Made by a program: the position numbers and the translations under genes
Assembly (NCBI GenBank): GCA_914767715.1
Contig: OU612070.1
Span: 22,494,025 to 22,558,024, forward strand
Direction: 5' to 3'
From: Membranipora membranacea
Taxonomy: Eukaryota; Bryozoa; Gymnolaemata; Cheilostomatida; Membraniporidae
Length of the DNA stretch: 64,000 bases
Part shown: positions 23,252 to 37,551 of the stretch, piece after piece
How the letters are laid out: every line of letters starts with the position of its first letter
Numbering within the stretch: the stretch's first letter is position 1
The notes under the pieces: generated by a model
What the model was told of the DNA's origin: nothing
Database searches by the model: none
Seen by the model: only the letters and a program-made list of their open reading frames with translations

Positions 23252-26200
23252 TATTCTATCGAGGTATTTTGCCAGAAATTTACAAAAATCGATAGGTACG
23301 GTCCTGGGGAAATTAGCCATTAATTGGGCGGAATTCCTTACTCGCTTAGAAACGCTTGAAACTCTGTTTTGAAGTTTGCAATGACGTCCCTATATCTCAT
23401 ATAAATAATTAGCTCCCTTTGACGATGCGTTTTCTATCAAGGTCTTTTGTTAGAAATTGACAAAAATCGATAGGTACGGTCCTGGGGAAATTAGCCAGTA
23501 ATTGGGCGGAATTCCTTACTCGCTTAGAAACGCTTGAAACTCTGTTTTGAGGTTCGCAATGACGTCCCTATGTCTTATATAAACTATTAGCTCCCTGTGA
23601 CGTTGCGTATTCTATCGAGGTATTTTGCCAGAAATTGACAAAAATCGATAGGTACGGTCCTGGGGAAATAGCCAATAATTGGGCGGAATTCCTTACTCGC
23701 TTAGAAACGCTTGAAACTCTGTTTTGAAGTTTGCAATGACGTCCCTATATCTCATATAAATAATTAGCTCCCTTTGACGATGTGTATTCTATCGAGGTCT
23801 TTTGTTAGAAATTGACAAAAATCGATAGGTACGGTCCTGGGGAAATTAGCCAGTAATTAGGCGGAATTCCTTACTCGCTTAGAAACGCTTGAATCTCTGC
23901 CTTGAGGTTCGCAATGACGTCCCTATGTCTCATATAAACTATTAGCTCCCTGTGACGTTGCGTATTCTATCGAGGTATTTTGCCAGAAATTGTCAAAAAT
24001 CGATAGGTACGGTCCTGGGGAAATTAGCCAATAATTGGGCGGAATTCCTTTCTTGCTTAGAAACGCTTGAAACTCTGTTTTGAAGATCGCAATGACGTCC
24101 CTATATCTCATATAAAATATTAGCTCCCTGTGACGTTGCGTATTCTATGGAGGTATTTTGCCAGAAATTGACAAAAATCGATAGGTACGGTCCTGGGGAA
24201 ATTAGCCAATAATTGGGCGGAATTCCTTACTCGCTTAGAATCACTTGAAACTCTGTTTTGAGGTTCGCAATGACGTCCCTATGTCTCATATAAAATATTA
24301 GCTCCCTGTGACGTTGCGTATTCTATCGAGGTATTTTGCCAGAAATTTACAAAAATCGATAGGTACGGTCCTGGGGAAATTAGCCATTAATTGGGCGGAA
24401 TTCCCTACTCGCTTAGAAACGCTTGAAACTCTGTTTTGAAGTTTGCAATGACGTCCCTATATCTCGTATAAATAATTAGCTCCCTTTGACGATGCGTTTT
24501 CTATCAAGGTCTTTTGCCAGAAATTGACAAAAATCGATAGGTACGGTCCTGGGGAGATTAGCCAATAATTGGGCGGAATTCCTTACTCGCTTAGAATCAC
24601 TTGAAACTCTGTTTTGAGGTTCGCAATGACGTCCCTATGTCTCATATAAAATATTAGCTCCCTGTGACGTTGCGTATTCTATCGAGGTATTTTGCCAGAA
24701 ATTTACAAAAATCGATAGGTACGGTCCTGGGGAAATTAGCCAGTAATTAGGCGGAGTTCCTTACTCGCTTAGAAACGCTTGAAACTCTGTCTTCAGGTTC
24801 GCAATGACGTCCCTATGTCTTATATAAACTATTAGCTCCCTGTGACGTTGCGTATTCTATCGAGGTATTTTGCCAGAAATTTACAAAAATCGATAGGTAC
24901 GGTCCTGGGGAAATTAGCCATTAATTGGGCGGAATTCCTTACTCGCTTAGAAACGCTTGAAACTCTGATTTGAAGTTTGCAATGACGTCCCTATATCTCA
25001 TATAAATAAATAGCTCCCTTTGACGATGCGTTTTCTATCAAGGTCTTTTGTTAGAAATTGACAAAAATCGATAGGTACGGTCCTGGGGAAATTAGCCAGT
25101 AATTGGGCGGAATTCCTTACTCGCTTAGAAACGCTTGAAACTCTGTTTTGAGGTTCGCAATGACGTCCCTATGTCTTATATAAACTATTAGCTCCCTGTG
25201 ACGTTGCGTATTCTATCGAGGTATTTTGCCAGAAATTGACAAAAATCGATAGGTACGGTCCTGGGGAAATATCCAATAATTGGGCGGAATTCCTTACTCG
25301 CTTAGAAACGCTTGAAACTCTGTTTTGAAGTTTGCAATGACGTCCCTATATCTCATATAAATAATTAGCTCCCTTTGACGATGTGTATTCTATCGAGGTC
25401 TTTTGTTAGAAATTGACAAAAATCGATAGGTACGGTCCTGGGGAAATTAGCCAGTAATTAGGCGGAATTCCTTACTCGCTTAGAAACGCTTGAAACTCTG
25501 TCTTGAGGTTCGCAATGACGTCCCTATGTCTCATATAAACTATTAGCTCCCTGTGACGTTGCGTATTCTATCGAGGTATTTTGCCAGAAATTGTCAAAAA
25601 TCGATAGGTACGGTCCTGGGGAAATTAGCCAATAATTGGGCGGAATTCCTTACTCGCTTAGAAACGCTTGAAACTCTGTTTTGAAGATCGCAATGACGTC
25701 CCTATATCTCATATAAAATATTAGCTCCCTGTGACGTTGCGTATTCTATGGAGGTATTTTGCCAGAAATTGACAAAAATCGATAGGTACGGTCCTGGGGA
25801 AAGTAGCCAATAATTGGGCGGAATTCCTTACTCGCTTAGAATCACTTGAAACTCTGTTTTGAGGTTCGCAATGACGTCCCTATGTCTCATATAAAATATT
25901 AGCTCCCTGTGACGTTGCGTATTCTATCGAGGTCTTTTGCCAGAAATTTACAAAAATCGATAGGTACGGTCCTGGGGAAATTAGCCATTAATTGGGCGGA
26001 ATTCCCTACTCGCTTAGAAACGCTTGAAACTCTGTTTTGAAGTTTGCAATGACGTCCCTATATCTCGTATAAATAATTAGCTCCCTTTGACGATGCGTTT
26101 TCTATCAAGGTCTTTTGCCAGAAATTGACAAAAATCGATAGGTACGGTCCTGGGGAGATTAGCCAATAATTGGGCGGAATTCCTTACTCGCTTAGAATCA

Positions 26201-26631
26201 CTTGAAACTCTGTTTTGAGGTTCGCAATGACGTCCCTATGTCTCATATAAAATATTAGCTCCCTGTGACGTTGCGTATTCTATCGAGGTATTTTGCCAGA
26301 AATTTACAAAAATCGATAGGTACGGTCCTGGGGAAATTAGCCAATAATTGGGCGGAATTCCTTACTCGCTTAGAAACGCTTGAAACTCTGTTTTGAGGTT
26401 CGCAATGACGTCCCTATGTCTCATATAAAATATTAGCTCCCTGTGACGTTGCGTATTCTATCGAGGTATTTTGCCAGAAATTGACAAAAATCGATAGGTA
26501 CGGTCCCGGGGAAATTCGCCAATAATTGGGCGGAATTCCTTACTCGCTTAGAAACGCTTGAAACGCTGTTTTGAAATTCGCCATGACGTCCCTATGTCTC
26601 ATATAAAATATTAGCTCCCTGTGACGTTGCG
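23252..26631 (+). repeat. First 9-monomer HOR tract (1601-bp unit)
   Basis: A complete nine-monomer unit lies at 23608-25208 and a second starts at 25209, diverging near 26340. The unit length is 1601 bp because its first monomer is 177 bp, lacking one T in GGGGAAATAGCC (23662; GGGGAAATATCC in the second copy). Monomer order: 177-bp type, GATGTG-preceded GTTAG type, TTGTCAAAAATC type, TCTATGGAGG type, CCCTACTCGC/TCTCGTATAA type, CTATCAAGG/GGGGAGATT type, GGCGGAGTTCC type, CTCTGATTTG type, CTATCAAGG/GTTAG type. The flanking monomers 23252-23607 are the end of a preceding unit. Confidence 0.87.
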
Positions 26632-29600
26632 TATTCTATCGAGGTAATTTGCCAGAAATTGACAAAAATCGATAGGTGCGGTCCTGGGGAAATAAGCCAA
26701 TAATTGGGCGGAATTCCTTACTCGCTTAGAAACGCTTGAAACACTGTTTTGAAGTTCGCCATGACGTCCCTATGTCTCATATAAAATATTAGCTCCCTGT
26801 GACGTTGCGTATTCTATCGAGGCCTTTTGCCAGAAATTGACAAAAATCGATAGGTATGGTCCTGGGGAAATTAGCCAATAATTGGGCGGAATTCCTTACT
26901 CGCTTAGAAACGCTTGAAACTCTGTTTTGAAGATCGCAATGACGTCCCTATATCTCATATAAAATATTAGCTCCCTGTGACGATGCGTTTTCTATCGAGG
27001 TAATTTGCCAGAAATTGACAAAAATCGATAGGTGCGGTCCTGGAGAAATAAGCCAATAATTGGGCGGAATTCCTTACTCGCTTAGAAACGCTTAAAACTC
27101 TGTTTTGAAGTTCGCCATGACGTCCCTATGTATCGTATAAAATCTTAGCTCCCTGTGACGTTGCGTATTCTATCGAGGTATTTTGCCAGAAATTTACAAA
27201 AATCGATAGGTACGGTCCTGGGGAAATTAGCCATTAATTGGGCGGAATTCCTTACTCGATTAGAAACGCTTGAAACTCTGTTTTGAAGTTTGCAATGACG
27301 TCCCTATATCTCATATAAATAATTAGCTCCCTTTGACGATGCGTTTTCTATCGAGGTCTTTTGTTAGAAATTGACAAAAATCGATAGGTACGGTCCTGGG
27401 GAAATTAGCCAGTAATTAGGCGGAATTCCTTACTCGCTTAAAAACGCTTGAAACTCTGTCTTGAGGTTCGCAATGACGTCCCTATGTCTTATATAAACTA
27501 TTAGCTCCCTGTGACGTTGCGTATTCTATCGAGGTATTTTGCCAGAAATTGTCAAAAATCGATACGTACGGTCCTGGGGAAATTAGCCAATAATTGGGCG
27601 GAATTCCTTACTCGCTTAGAAACGCTTGAAACTCTGTTTTGAAGATCGCAATGACGTCCCTATATCTCATATAAAATATTAGCTCCCTGTGACGATGCGT
27701 TTTCTATCGAGGTAATTTGCCAGAAATTGACAAAAATCGATAGGTGCGGTCCTGGAGAAATAAGCCAATAATTGGGCGGAATTCCTTACTCGCTTAGAAA
27801 CGCTTAAAACTCTGTTTTGAAGTTCGCCATGACGTCCCTATGTCTCATATAAAATATTAGCTCCCTGTGACGTTGCGTATTCTATCGAGGCCTTTTGCCA
27901 GAAATTGACAAAAATCGATAGGTATGGTCCTGGGGAAATTAGCCAATAATTGGGCGGAATTCCTTACTCGCTTAGAAACGCTTGAAACTCTGTTTTGAAG
28001 ATCGCAATGACGTCCCTATATCTCATATAAAATATTAGCTCCCTGTGACGATGCGTTTTCTATCGAGGTAATTTGCCAGAAATTGACAAAAATCGATAGG
28101 TGCGGTCCTGGAGAAATAAGCCAATAATTGGGCGGAATTCCTTACTCGCTTAGAAACGCTTAAAACTCTGTTTTGAAGTTCGCCATGACGTCCCTATGTA
28201 TCGTATAAAATCTAAGCTCCCTGTGACGTTGCGTATTCTATCGAGGTATTTTGCCAGAAATTTACAAAAATCGATAGGTACGGTCCTGGGGAAATTAGCC
28301 ATTAATTGGGCGGAATTCCTTACTCGATTAGAAACGCTTGAAACTCTGTTTTGAAGTTTGCAATGACGTCCCTATATCTCATATAAATAATTAGCTCCCT
28401 TTGACGATGCGTTTTCTATCGAGGTCTTTTGTTAGAAATTGACAAAAATCGATAGGTACGGTCCTGGGGAAATTAGCCAGTAATTAGGCGGAATTCCTTA
28501 CTCGCTTAAAAACGCTTGAAACTCTGTCTTGAGGTTCGCAATGACGTCCCTATGTCTTATATAAACTATTAGCTCCCTGTGACGTTGCGTATTCTATCGA
28601 GGTATTTTGCCAGAAATTGTCAAAAATCGATACGTACGGTCCTGGGGAAATTAGCCAATAATTGGGCGGAATTCCTTACTCGCTTAGAAACGCTTGAAAC
28701 TCTGTTTTGAAGATCGCAATGACGTCCCTATATCTCATATAAAATATTAGCTCCCTGTGACGATGCGTTTTCTATCGAGGTAATTTGCCAGAAATTGACA
28801 AAAATCGATAGGTGCGGTCCTGGGGAAATAAGCCAATAATTGGGCGGAATTCCTTACTCGCTTAGAAACGCTTAAAACTCTGTTTTGAAGTTCGCCATGA
28901 CGTCCCTATGTCTCATATAAAATATTAGCTCCCTGTGACGTTGCGTATTCTATCGAGGTAATTTCCCCGAAATTGACAAAAATCGATAGGTGCGGTCCTG
29001 GGGAAATAAGCCAATAATTGGGCGGAATTCCTTACTCGCTTAGAAACGCTTGAAACACTGTTTTGAAGTTCGCCATGACGTCCCTATGTCTCATATAAAA
29101 TATTAGCTCCCTGTGACGTTGCGTTTTCTATCGAGGCCTTTTGTTAGAAATTGACAAAAATCGATAGGTACGGTCCTGGGGAAATTAGCCAATAATTGGG
29201 CGGAATTCCTTACTCGCTTAGAATCACTTGAAACTCTGTTTTGAGGTTCGCAATGACGTCCCTATGTATCATATAAAATCTTAGCTCCCTGTGACGTTGC
29301 GTATTCTATCGAGGTATTTTGCCAGAAATTTACAAAAATCGATAGGTACGGTCCTGGGGAAATTAGCCATTAATTGGGCGGAATTCCTTACTCGCTTAGA
29401 AACGCTTGAAACTCTGTTTTGAAGTTTGCAATGACGTCCCTATATCTCATATAAATAATTAGCTCCCTTTGACGATGCGTTTTCTATCGAGGTCTTTTGT
29501 TAGAAATTGACAAAAATCGATAGGTACGGTCCTGGGGAAATTAGCCAGTAATTAGGCGGAATTCCTTACTCGCTTAAAAACGCTTGAAACTCTGTCTTGA

Positions 29601-30903
29601 GGTTCGCAATGACGTCCCTATGTCTTATATAAACTATTAGCTCCCTGTGACGTTGCGTATTCTATCGAGGTATTTTGCCAGAAATTGTCAAAAATCGATA
29701 CGTACGGTCCTGGGGAAATTAGCCAATAATTGGGCGGAATTCCTTACTCGCTTAGAAACGCTTGAAACTCTGTTTTGAAGATCGCAATGACGTCCCTATA
29801 TCTCATATAAAATATTAGCTCCCTGTGACGATGCGTTTTCTATCGAGGTAATTTGCCAGAAATTGACAAAAATCGATAGGTGCGGTCCTGGGGAAATAAG
29901 CCAATAATTGGGCGGAATTCCTTACTCGCTTAGAAACGCTTAAAACTCTGTTTTGAAGTTCGCCATGACGTCCCTATGTCTCATATAAAATATTAGCTCC
30001 CTGTGACGTTGCGTATTCTATCGAGGTAATTTCCCCGAAATTGACAAAAATCGATAGGTGCGGTCCTGGGGAAATAAGCCAATAATTGGGCGGAATTCCT
30101 TACTCGCTTAGAAACGCTTGAAACACTGTTTTGAAGTTCGCCATGACGTCCCTATGTCTCATATAAAATATTAGCTCCCTGTGACGTTGCGTTTTCTATC
30201 GAGGCCTTTTGTTAGAAATTGACAAAAATCGATAGGTACGGTCCTGGGGAAATTAGCCAATAATTGGGCGGAATTCCTTACTCGCTTAGAATCACTTGAA
30301 ACTCTGTTTTGAGGTTCGCAATGACGTCCCTATGTATCATATAAAATCTTAGCTCCCTGTGACGTTGCGTATTCTATCGAGGTATTTTGCCAGAAATTTA
30401 CAAAAATCGATAGGTACGGTCCTGGGGAAATTAGCCATTAATTGGGCGGAATTCCTTACTCGCTTAGAAACGCTTGAAACTCTGTTTTGAAGTTTGCAAT
30501 GACGTCCCTATATCTCATATAAATAATTAGCTCCCTTTGACGATGCGTTTTCTATCGAGGTCTTTTGTTAGAAATTGACAAAAATCGATAGGTACGGTCC
30601 TGGGGAAATTAGCCAGTAATTAGGCGGAATTCCTTACTCGCTTAAAAACGCTTGAAACTCTGTCTTGAGGTTCGCAATGACGTCCCTATGTCTTATATAA
30701 ACTATTAGCTCCCTGTGACGTTGCGTATTCTATCGAGGTATTTTGCCAGAAATTGTCAAAAATCGATACGTACGGTCCTGGGGAAATTAGCCAATAATTG
30801 GGCGGAATTCCTTACTCGCTTAGAAACGCTTGAAACTCTGTTTTGAAGATCGCAATCGTCTCCCTATATCTCATATAAAATATTAGCTCCCTGTGACGTT
30901 GCG
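26632..30903 (+). repeat. Four tandem 6-monomer HOR units (1068 bp each)
   Basis: Units start at 26632, 27700, 28768 and 29836, 24 monomers in all. The marker TATCGTATAA or TATCATATAA with AAATCT lies at 27131, 28199, 29267 and 30335, a constant step of 1068. The last two units look almost identical and carry GTAATTTCCCC and GAGGCCTTTTGTTAG at positions two and three. The first two carry GAGGCCTTTTGCC with GGTATGG instead. Every unit ends with TTGTCAAAAATCGATACG. Confidence 0.88.
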
Positions 30904-31679
30904 TATTCTATCGGGGTAATTTGCCAGAAATTGACAAAAATCGATAGGTGCGGTCCTGGGGAAATAATCCAATAATTGTGCGGAATTCCTTACTCGCTTA
31001 GAAACGCTTGAAACTCTGTTTTGAAGTTCGCCATGACGTCCCTATGTCTCATATAAAAGATTAGCTCCCTGTGACGTTGCGTATTCTATCGAGGTCTTTT
31101 GCCAGAAATTGACAAAAATCGATAGGTACGGTCCTGGGGAAATAAGCCAATAATTGGGCGGAATTCCTTACTCGCTTAGAAACGCTTGAAACACTGTTTT
31201 GAGGTTCGCAATGATGTCCCTATATCTCATATAAAATATTAGCTCCCTGTGACGTTGCGTATTCTATCGAGGTCTTTTGCCAGAAATTGACAAAATTCGA
31301 TAGGTACGGTCCTGGGGAAATTAGCCAATAATTGGGCGGATTTCCTTACTCGCTTAGAAACGCTTGAAACTCTGTTTTGAAGATCGCAATGACGTCCCTA
31401 TATCTCATATAAAATATTAGCTCCCTGTGACGTTGCGTATTCTATCGAGGTCTTTTGTTAGAAATTGACAAAAATCGATAGGTACGGTCCTGGGGAAATT
31501 AGCCAATAATTGGGCGGAATTCCTTACTCGCTTAGATTCGCTTTAAACTCTGTTTTGAGGTTCGCAATGACGTCCCTATGTCTCATATAAACTATTAGCT
31601 CCCTGTGACGTTGCGGATTCTATCGAGTTATTTTGCCAGAAATTGACAAAAATCGATAGGTACGGTCCTGGGGAAATTC
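30904..31679 (+). repeat. Copy of the 19692 block, 11.2 kb downstream
   Basis: From about 30850 to 31740 the sequence reproduces 19640-20530 at an offset of 11212 bp, which is 63 monomers less the two 177-bp ones between them. Shared private changes are ATAAAAGATT (19841 and 31053), CTTAGATTCGCTTTAAAC, and the GCGGATTCTATCGAGTT junction. The boundary with the next block is set where similarity to 37552 onward begins. Confidence 0.8.
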
Positions 31680-34600
31680 GCCAATAATTGGGCGGAATTC
31701 CTTACTCGCTTAGAAACGCTTGAAACTCTGTTTTGAAGTTCGCCATGACATCCCTATGTCTCATATAAAATATTAGCTCCCTGTGACGTTGCGTATTCTA
31801 TCGAGGTCTTTTGCCAGAAATTGACAAAATTCGATAGGTACGGTCCTGGGGAAATTAGCCAATAATTGGGCGGAATTCCTTACTCGCTTAGAAACGCTTG
31901 AAACTCTGTTTTGAGGTTCGCAATGACGTCCCTATGTCTCATATAAAATATTAGCTCCCTGTGACGTTGCGTATTCTATCGAGGTATTTTGCCAGAAATT
32001 GACAAAAATCGATAGGTACGGTCCTGGGGAAATTCGCCAATAATTGGGCGGAATTCCTTACTCGCTTAGAAACGCTTGAAACGCTGTTTTGAAGTTCGCC
32101 ATGACGTCCCTATGTCTCATATAAAATATTAGCTCCCTGTGACGTTGCGTATTCTATCGAGGTAATTTGCCAGAAATTGACAAAAATCGATAGGTGCGGT
32201 CCTGGGGAAATAAGCCAATAATTGGGCGGAATTCCTTACTCGCTTAGAAACGCTTGAAACTCTGTTTTGAAGTTCGCCATGACGTCCCTATGTCTCATAT
32301 AAAATATTAGCTCCCTGTGACGTTGCGTATTCTATCGAGGCCTTTTGCCAGAAATTGACAAAAATCGATAGGTACGGTCCTGGGGAAATTAGCCAATAAT
32401 TGGGCGGAATTCCTTACTCGCTTAGAAACGCTTGAAACTCTGTTTTGAAGATCGCAATGACGTCCCTATATCTCATATAAAATATTAGCTCCCTGTGACG
32501 ATGCGTTTTCTATCGAGGTAATTTGCCAGAAATTGACAAAAATCGATAGGTGCGGTCCTGGGGAAATAAGCCAATAATTGGGCGGAATTCCTTACTCGCT
32601 TAGAAACGCTTAAAACTCTGTTTTGAAGTTCGCCATGACGTCCCTATGTCTCATATAAAATATTAGCTCCCTGTGACGTTGCGTATTCTATCGAGGTATT
32701 TTGCCAGAAATTTACAAAAATCGATAGGTACGGTCCTGGGGAAATTAGCCATTAATTGGGCGGAATTCCTTACTCGCTTAGAAACGCTTGAAACTCTGTT
32801 TTGAAGTTTGCAATGACGTCCCTATATCTCATATAAATAATTAGCTCCCTTTGACGATGCGTTTTCTATCGAGGTCTTTTGTTAGAAATTGACAAAAATC
32901 GATAGGTACGGTCCTGGGGAAATTAGCCAGTAATTAGGCGGAATTCCTTACTCGCTTAAAAACGCTTGAAACTCTGTCTTGAGGTTCGCAATGACGTCCC
33001 TATGTCTTATATAAACTATTAGCTCCCTGTGACGTTGCGTATTCTATCGAGGTATTTTGCCAGAAATTGTCAAAAATCGATACGTACGGTCCTGGGGAAA
33101 TTAGCCAATAATTGGGCGGAATTCCTTACTCGCTTAGAAACGCTTGAAACTCTGTTTTGAAGATCGCAGTCGTCTCCCTATATCTCATATAAAATATTAG
33201 CTCCCTGTGACGTTGCGTATTCTATCGGGGTAATTTGCCAGAAATTGACAAAAATCGATAGGTGCGGTCCTGGGGAAATAAGCCAATAATTGGGCGGAAT
33301 TCCTTACTCGCTTAGAAACGCTTGAAACTCTGTTTTGAAGTTCGCCATGACGTCCCTATGTCTCATATAAAATATTAGCTCCCTGTGACGTTGCGTATTC
33401 TATCGAGGTCTTTTGCCAGAAATTGACAAAAATCGATAGGTACGGTCCTGGGGAAATAAGCCAATAATTGGGCGGAATTCCTTACTCGCTTAGAAACGCT
33501 TGAAACTCTGTTTTGAGGTTCGCAATGATGTCCCTATATCTCATATAAAATATTAGCTCCCTGTGACGTTGCGTATTCTATCGAGGTCTTTTGCCAGAAA
33601 TTGACAAAATTCGATAGGTACGGTCCTGGGGAAATTAGCCAATAATTGGGCGGAATTCCTTACTCGCTTAGAAACGCTTGAAACTCTGTTTTGAAGATCG
33701 CAATGACGTCCCTATATCTCATATAAAATATTAGCTCCCTGTGACGTTGCGTATTCTATCGAGGTCTTTTGTTAGAAATTGACAAAAATCGATAGGTACG
33801 GTCCTGGGGAAATTAGCCAATAATTGGGCGGAATTCCTTACTCGCTTAGAATCGCTTGAAACTCTGTTTTGAGGTTCGCAATGACGTCCCTATGTCTCAT
33901 ATAAAATATTAGCTCCCTGTGACGTTGCGTATTCTATCGAGGTATTTTGCCAGAAATTGACAAAAATCGATAGGTACGGTCCTGGGGAAATTAGCCAATA
34001 ATTGGGCGGAATTCCTTACTCGCTTAGAAACGCTTGAAACTCTGTTTTGAAGTTCGCCATGACGTCCCTATGTCTCATATAAAATATTAGCTCCCTGTGA
34101 CGTTGCGTATTCTATCGAGGTAATTTGCCAGAAATTGACAAAAATCGATAGGTGCGGTCCTGGGGAAATAAGCCAATAATTGGGCGGAATTCCTTACTCG
34201 CTTAGAAACGCTTGAAACACTGTTTTGAAGTTCGCCATGACGTCCCTATGTCTCATATAAAATATTAGCTCCCTGTGACGTTGCGTATTCTATCGAGGCC
34301 TTTTGCCAGAAATTGACAAAAATCGATAGGTACGGTCCTGGGGAAATTAGCCAATAATTGGGCGGAATTCCTTACTCGCTTAGAAACGCTTGAAACTCTG
34401 TTTTGAAGATCGCAATGACGTCCCTATATCTCATATAAAATATTAGCTCCCTGTGACGATGCGTTTTCTATCGAGGTAATTTGCCAGAAATTGACAAAAA
34501 TCGATAGGTGCGGTCCTGGGGAAATAAGCCAATAATTGGGCGGAATTCCTTACTCGCTTAGAAACGCTTAAAACTCTGTTTTGAAGTTCGCCATGACGTC

Positions 34601-37551
34601 CCTATGTCTCATATAAAATATTAGCTCCCTGTGACGTTGCGTATTCTATCGAGGTAATTTGCCAGAAATTGACAAAAATCGATAGGTGCGGTCCTGGGGA
34701 AATAAGCCAATAATTGGGCGGAATTCCTTACTCGCTTAGAAACGCTTGAAACACTGTTTTGAAGTTCGCCATGACGTCCCTATGTCTCATATAAAATATT
34801 AGCTCCCTGTGACGTTGCGTATTCTATCGAGGCCTTTTGTTAGAAATTGACAAAAATCGATAGGTACGGTCCTGGGGAAATTAGCCAATAATTGGGCGGA
34901 ATTCCTTACTCGCTTAGAAACGCTTGAAACTCTGTTTTGAGGTTCGCAATGACGTCCCTATGTCTCATATAAAATATTAGCTCCCTGTGACGTTGCGTAT
35001 TCTATCGAGGTATTTTGCCAGAAATTTACAAAAATCGATAGGTACGGTCCTGGGGAAATTAGCCATTAATTGGGCGGAATTCCTTACTCGCTTAGAAACG
35101 CTTGAAACTCTGATTTGAAGTTTGCAATGACGTCCCTATATCTCATATAAATAAATAGCTCCCTTTGACGATGCGTTTTCTATCAAGGTCTTTTGTTAGA
35201 AATTGACAAAAATCGATAGGTACGGTCCTGGGGAAATTAGCCAGTAATTGGGCGGAATTCCTTACTCGCTTAGAAACGCTTGAAACTCTGTTTTGAGGTT
35301 CGCAATGACGTCCCTATGTCTTATATAAACTATTAGCTCCCTGTGACGTTGCGTATTCTATCGAGGTATTTTGCCAGAAATTGACAAAAATCGATAGGTA
35401 CGGTCCTGGGGAAATAGCCAATAATTGGGCGGAATTCCTTACTCGCTTAGAAACGCTTGAAACTCTGTTTTGAAGTTTGCAATGACGTCCCTATATCTCA
35501 TATAAATAATTAGCTCCCTTTGACGATGTGTATTCTATCGAGGTCTTTTGTTAGAAATTGACAAAAATCGATAGGTACGGTCCTGGGGAAATTAGCCAGT
35601 AATTAGGCGGAATTCCTTACTCGCTTAGAAACGCTTGAATCTCTGCCTTGAGGTTCGCAATGACGTCCCTATGTCTCATATAAACTATTAGCTCCCTGTG
35701 ACGTTGCGTATTCTATCGAGGTATTTTGCCAGAAATTGTCAAAAATCGATAGGTACGGTCCTGGGGAAATTAGCCAATAATTGGGCGGAATTCCTTTCTC
35801 GCTTAGAAACGCTTGAAACTCTGTTTTGAAGTTCGCAATGACGTCCCTATATCTCATATAAAATATTAGCTCCCTGTGACGTTGCGTATTCTATCGAGGT
35901 ATTTTGCCAGAAATTGACAAAAATCGATAGGTACGGTCCTGGGGAAATTAGCCAATAATTGGGCGGAATTCCTTACTCGCTTAGAATCACTTGAAACTCT
36001 GTTTTGAGGTTCGCAATGACGTCCCTATGTCTCATATAAAATATTAGCTCCCTGTGACGTTGCGTATTCTATCGAGGTATTTTGCCAGAAATTGACAAAA
36101 ATCGATAGGTACGGTCCTGGGGAAATTAGCCATTAATTGGGCGGAATTCCCTACTCGCTTAGAAACGCTTGAAACTCTGTTTTGAAGTTTGCAATGACGT
36201 CCCTATATCTCGTATAAATAATTAGCTCCCTTTGACGATGCGTTTTCTATCAAGGTCTTTTGCCAGAAATTGACAAAAATCGATAGGTACGGTCCTGGGG
36301 AGATTAGCCAATAATTGGGCGGAATTCCTTACTCGCTTAGAATCACTTGAAACTCTGTTTTGAGGTTCGCAATGACGTCCCTATGTCTCATATAAAATAT
36401 TAGCTCCCTGTGACGTTGCGTATTCTATCGAGGTATTTTGCCAGAAATTTACAAAAATCGATAGGTACGGTCCTGGGGAAATTAGCCAGTAATTAGGCGG
36501 AGTTCCTTACTCGCTTAGAAACGCTTGAAACTCTGTCTTCAGGTTCGCAATGACGTCCCTATGTCTTATATAAACTATTAGCTCCCTGTGACGTTGCGTA
36601 TTCTATCGAGGTGTTTTGCCAGAAATTTACAAAAATCGATAGGTACGGTCCTGGGGAAATTAGCCATTAATTGGGCGGAATTCCTTACTCGCTTAGAAAC
36701 GCTTGAAACTCTGATTTGAAGTTTGCAATGACGTCCCTATATCTCATATAAATAAATAGCTCCCTTTGACGATGCGTTTTCTATCAAGGTCTTTTGTTAG
36801 AAATTGACAAAAATCGATAGGTACGGTCCTGGGGAAATTAGCCAGTAATTGGGCGGAATTCCTTACTCGCTTAGAAACGCTTGAAACTCTGTTTTGAGGT
36901 TCGCAATGACGTCCCTATGTCTTATATAAACTATTAGCTCCCTGTGACGTTGGGTATTCTATCGAGGTATTTTGCCAGAAATTGACAAAAATCGATAGGT
37001 ACGGTCCTGGGGAAATAGCCAATAATTGGGCGGAATTCCTTACTCGCTTAGAAACGCTTGAAACTCTGTTTTGAAGTTTGCAATGACGTCCCTATATCTC
37101 ATATAAATAATTAGCTCCCTTTGACGATGTGTATTCTATCGAGGTCTTTTGTTAGAAATTGACAAAAATCGATAGGTACGGTCCTGGGGAAATTAGCCAG
37201 TAATTAGGCGGAATTCCTTACTCGCTTAGAAACGCTTGAAACTCTGTCTTGAGGTTCGCAATGACGTCCCTATGTCTCATATAAACTATTAGCTCCCTGT
37301 GACGTTGCGTATTCTATCGAGGTATTTTGCCAGAAATTGTCAAAAATCGATAGGTACGGTCCTGGGGAAATTAGCCAATAATTGGGCGGAATTCCTTTCT
37401 CGCTTAGAAACGCTTGAAACTCTGTTTTGAAGATCGCAATGACGTCCCTATATCTCATATAAAATATTAGCTCCCTGTGACGTTGCGTATTCTATGGAGG
37501 TATTTTGCCAGAAATTGACAAAAATCGATAGGTACGGTCCTGGGGAAATTA
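31680..37551 (+). repeat. 33-monomer superblock, copy 1
   Basis: This tract matches 37552-43423 at a fixed offset of 5872 bp (33 x 178 minus 2, the two bases being the deletions in the 177-bp monomers). Tie points are CCATGACATCC (31743/37615), AGATCGCAGTCG (33161/39033) and the 177-bp monomers at 35408/41280 and 37009/42881. Inside are family B mixed monomers (to about 35000), one complete 9-monomer unit (35354-36954) and the start of another (36955). Sporadic single-base differences, such as ATAAATAAATAG versus ATAAATAATTAG, separate the copies. Confidence 0.84.
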
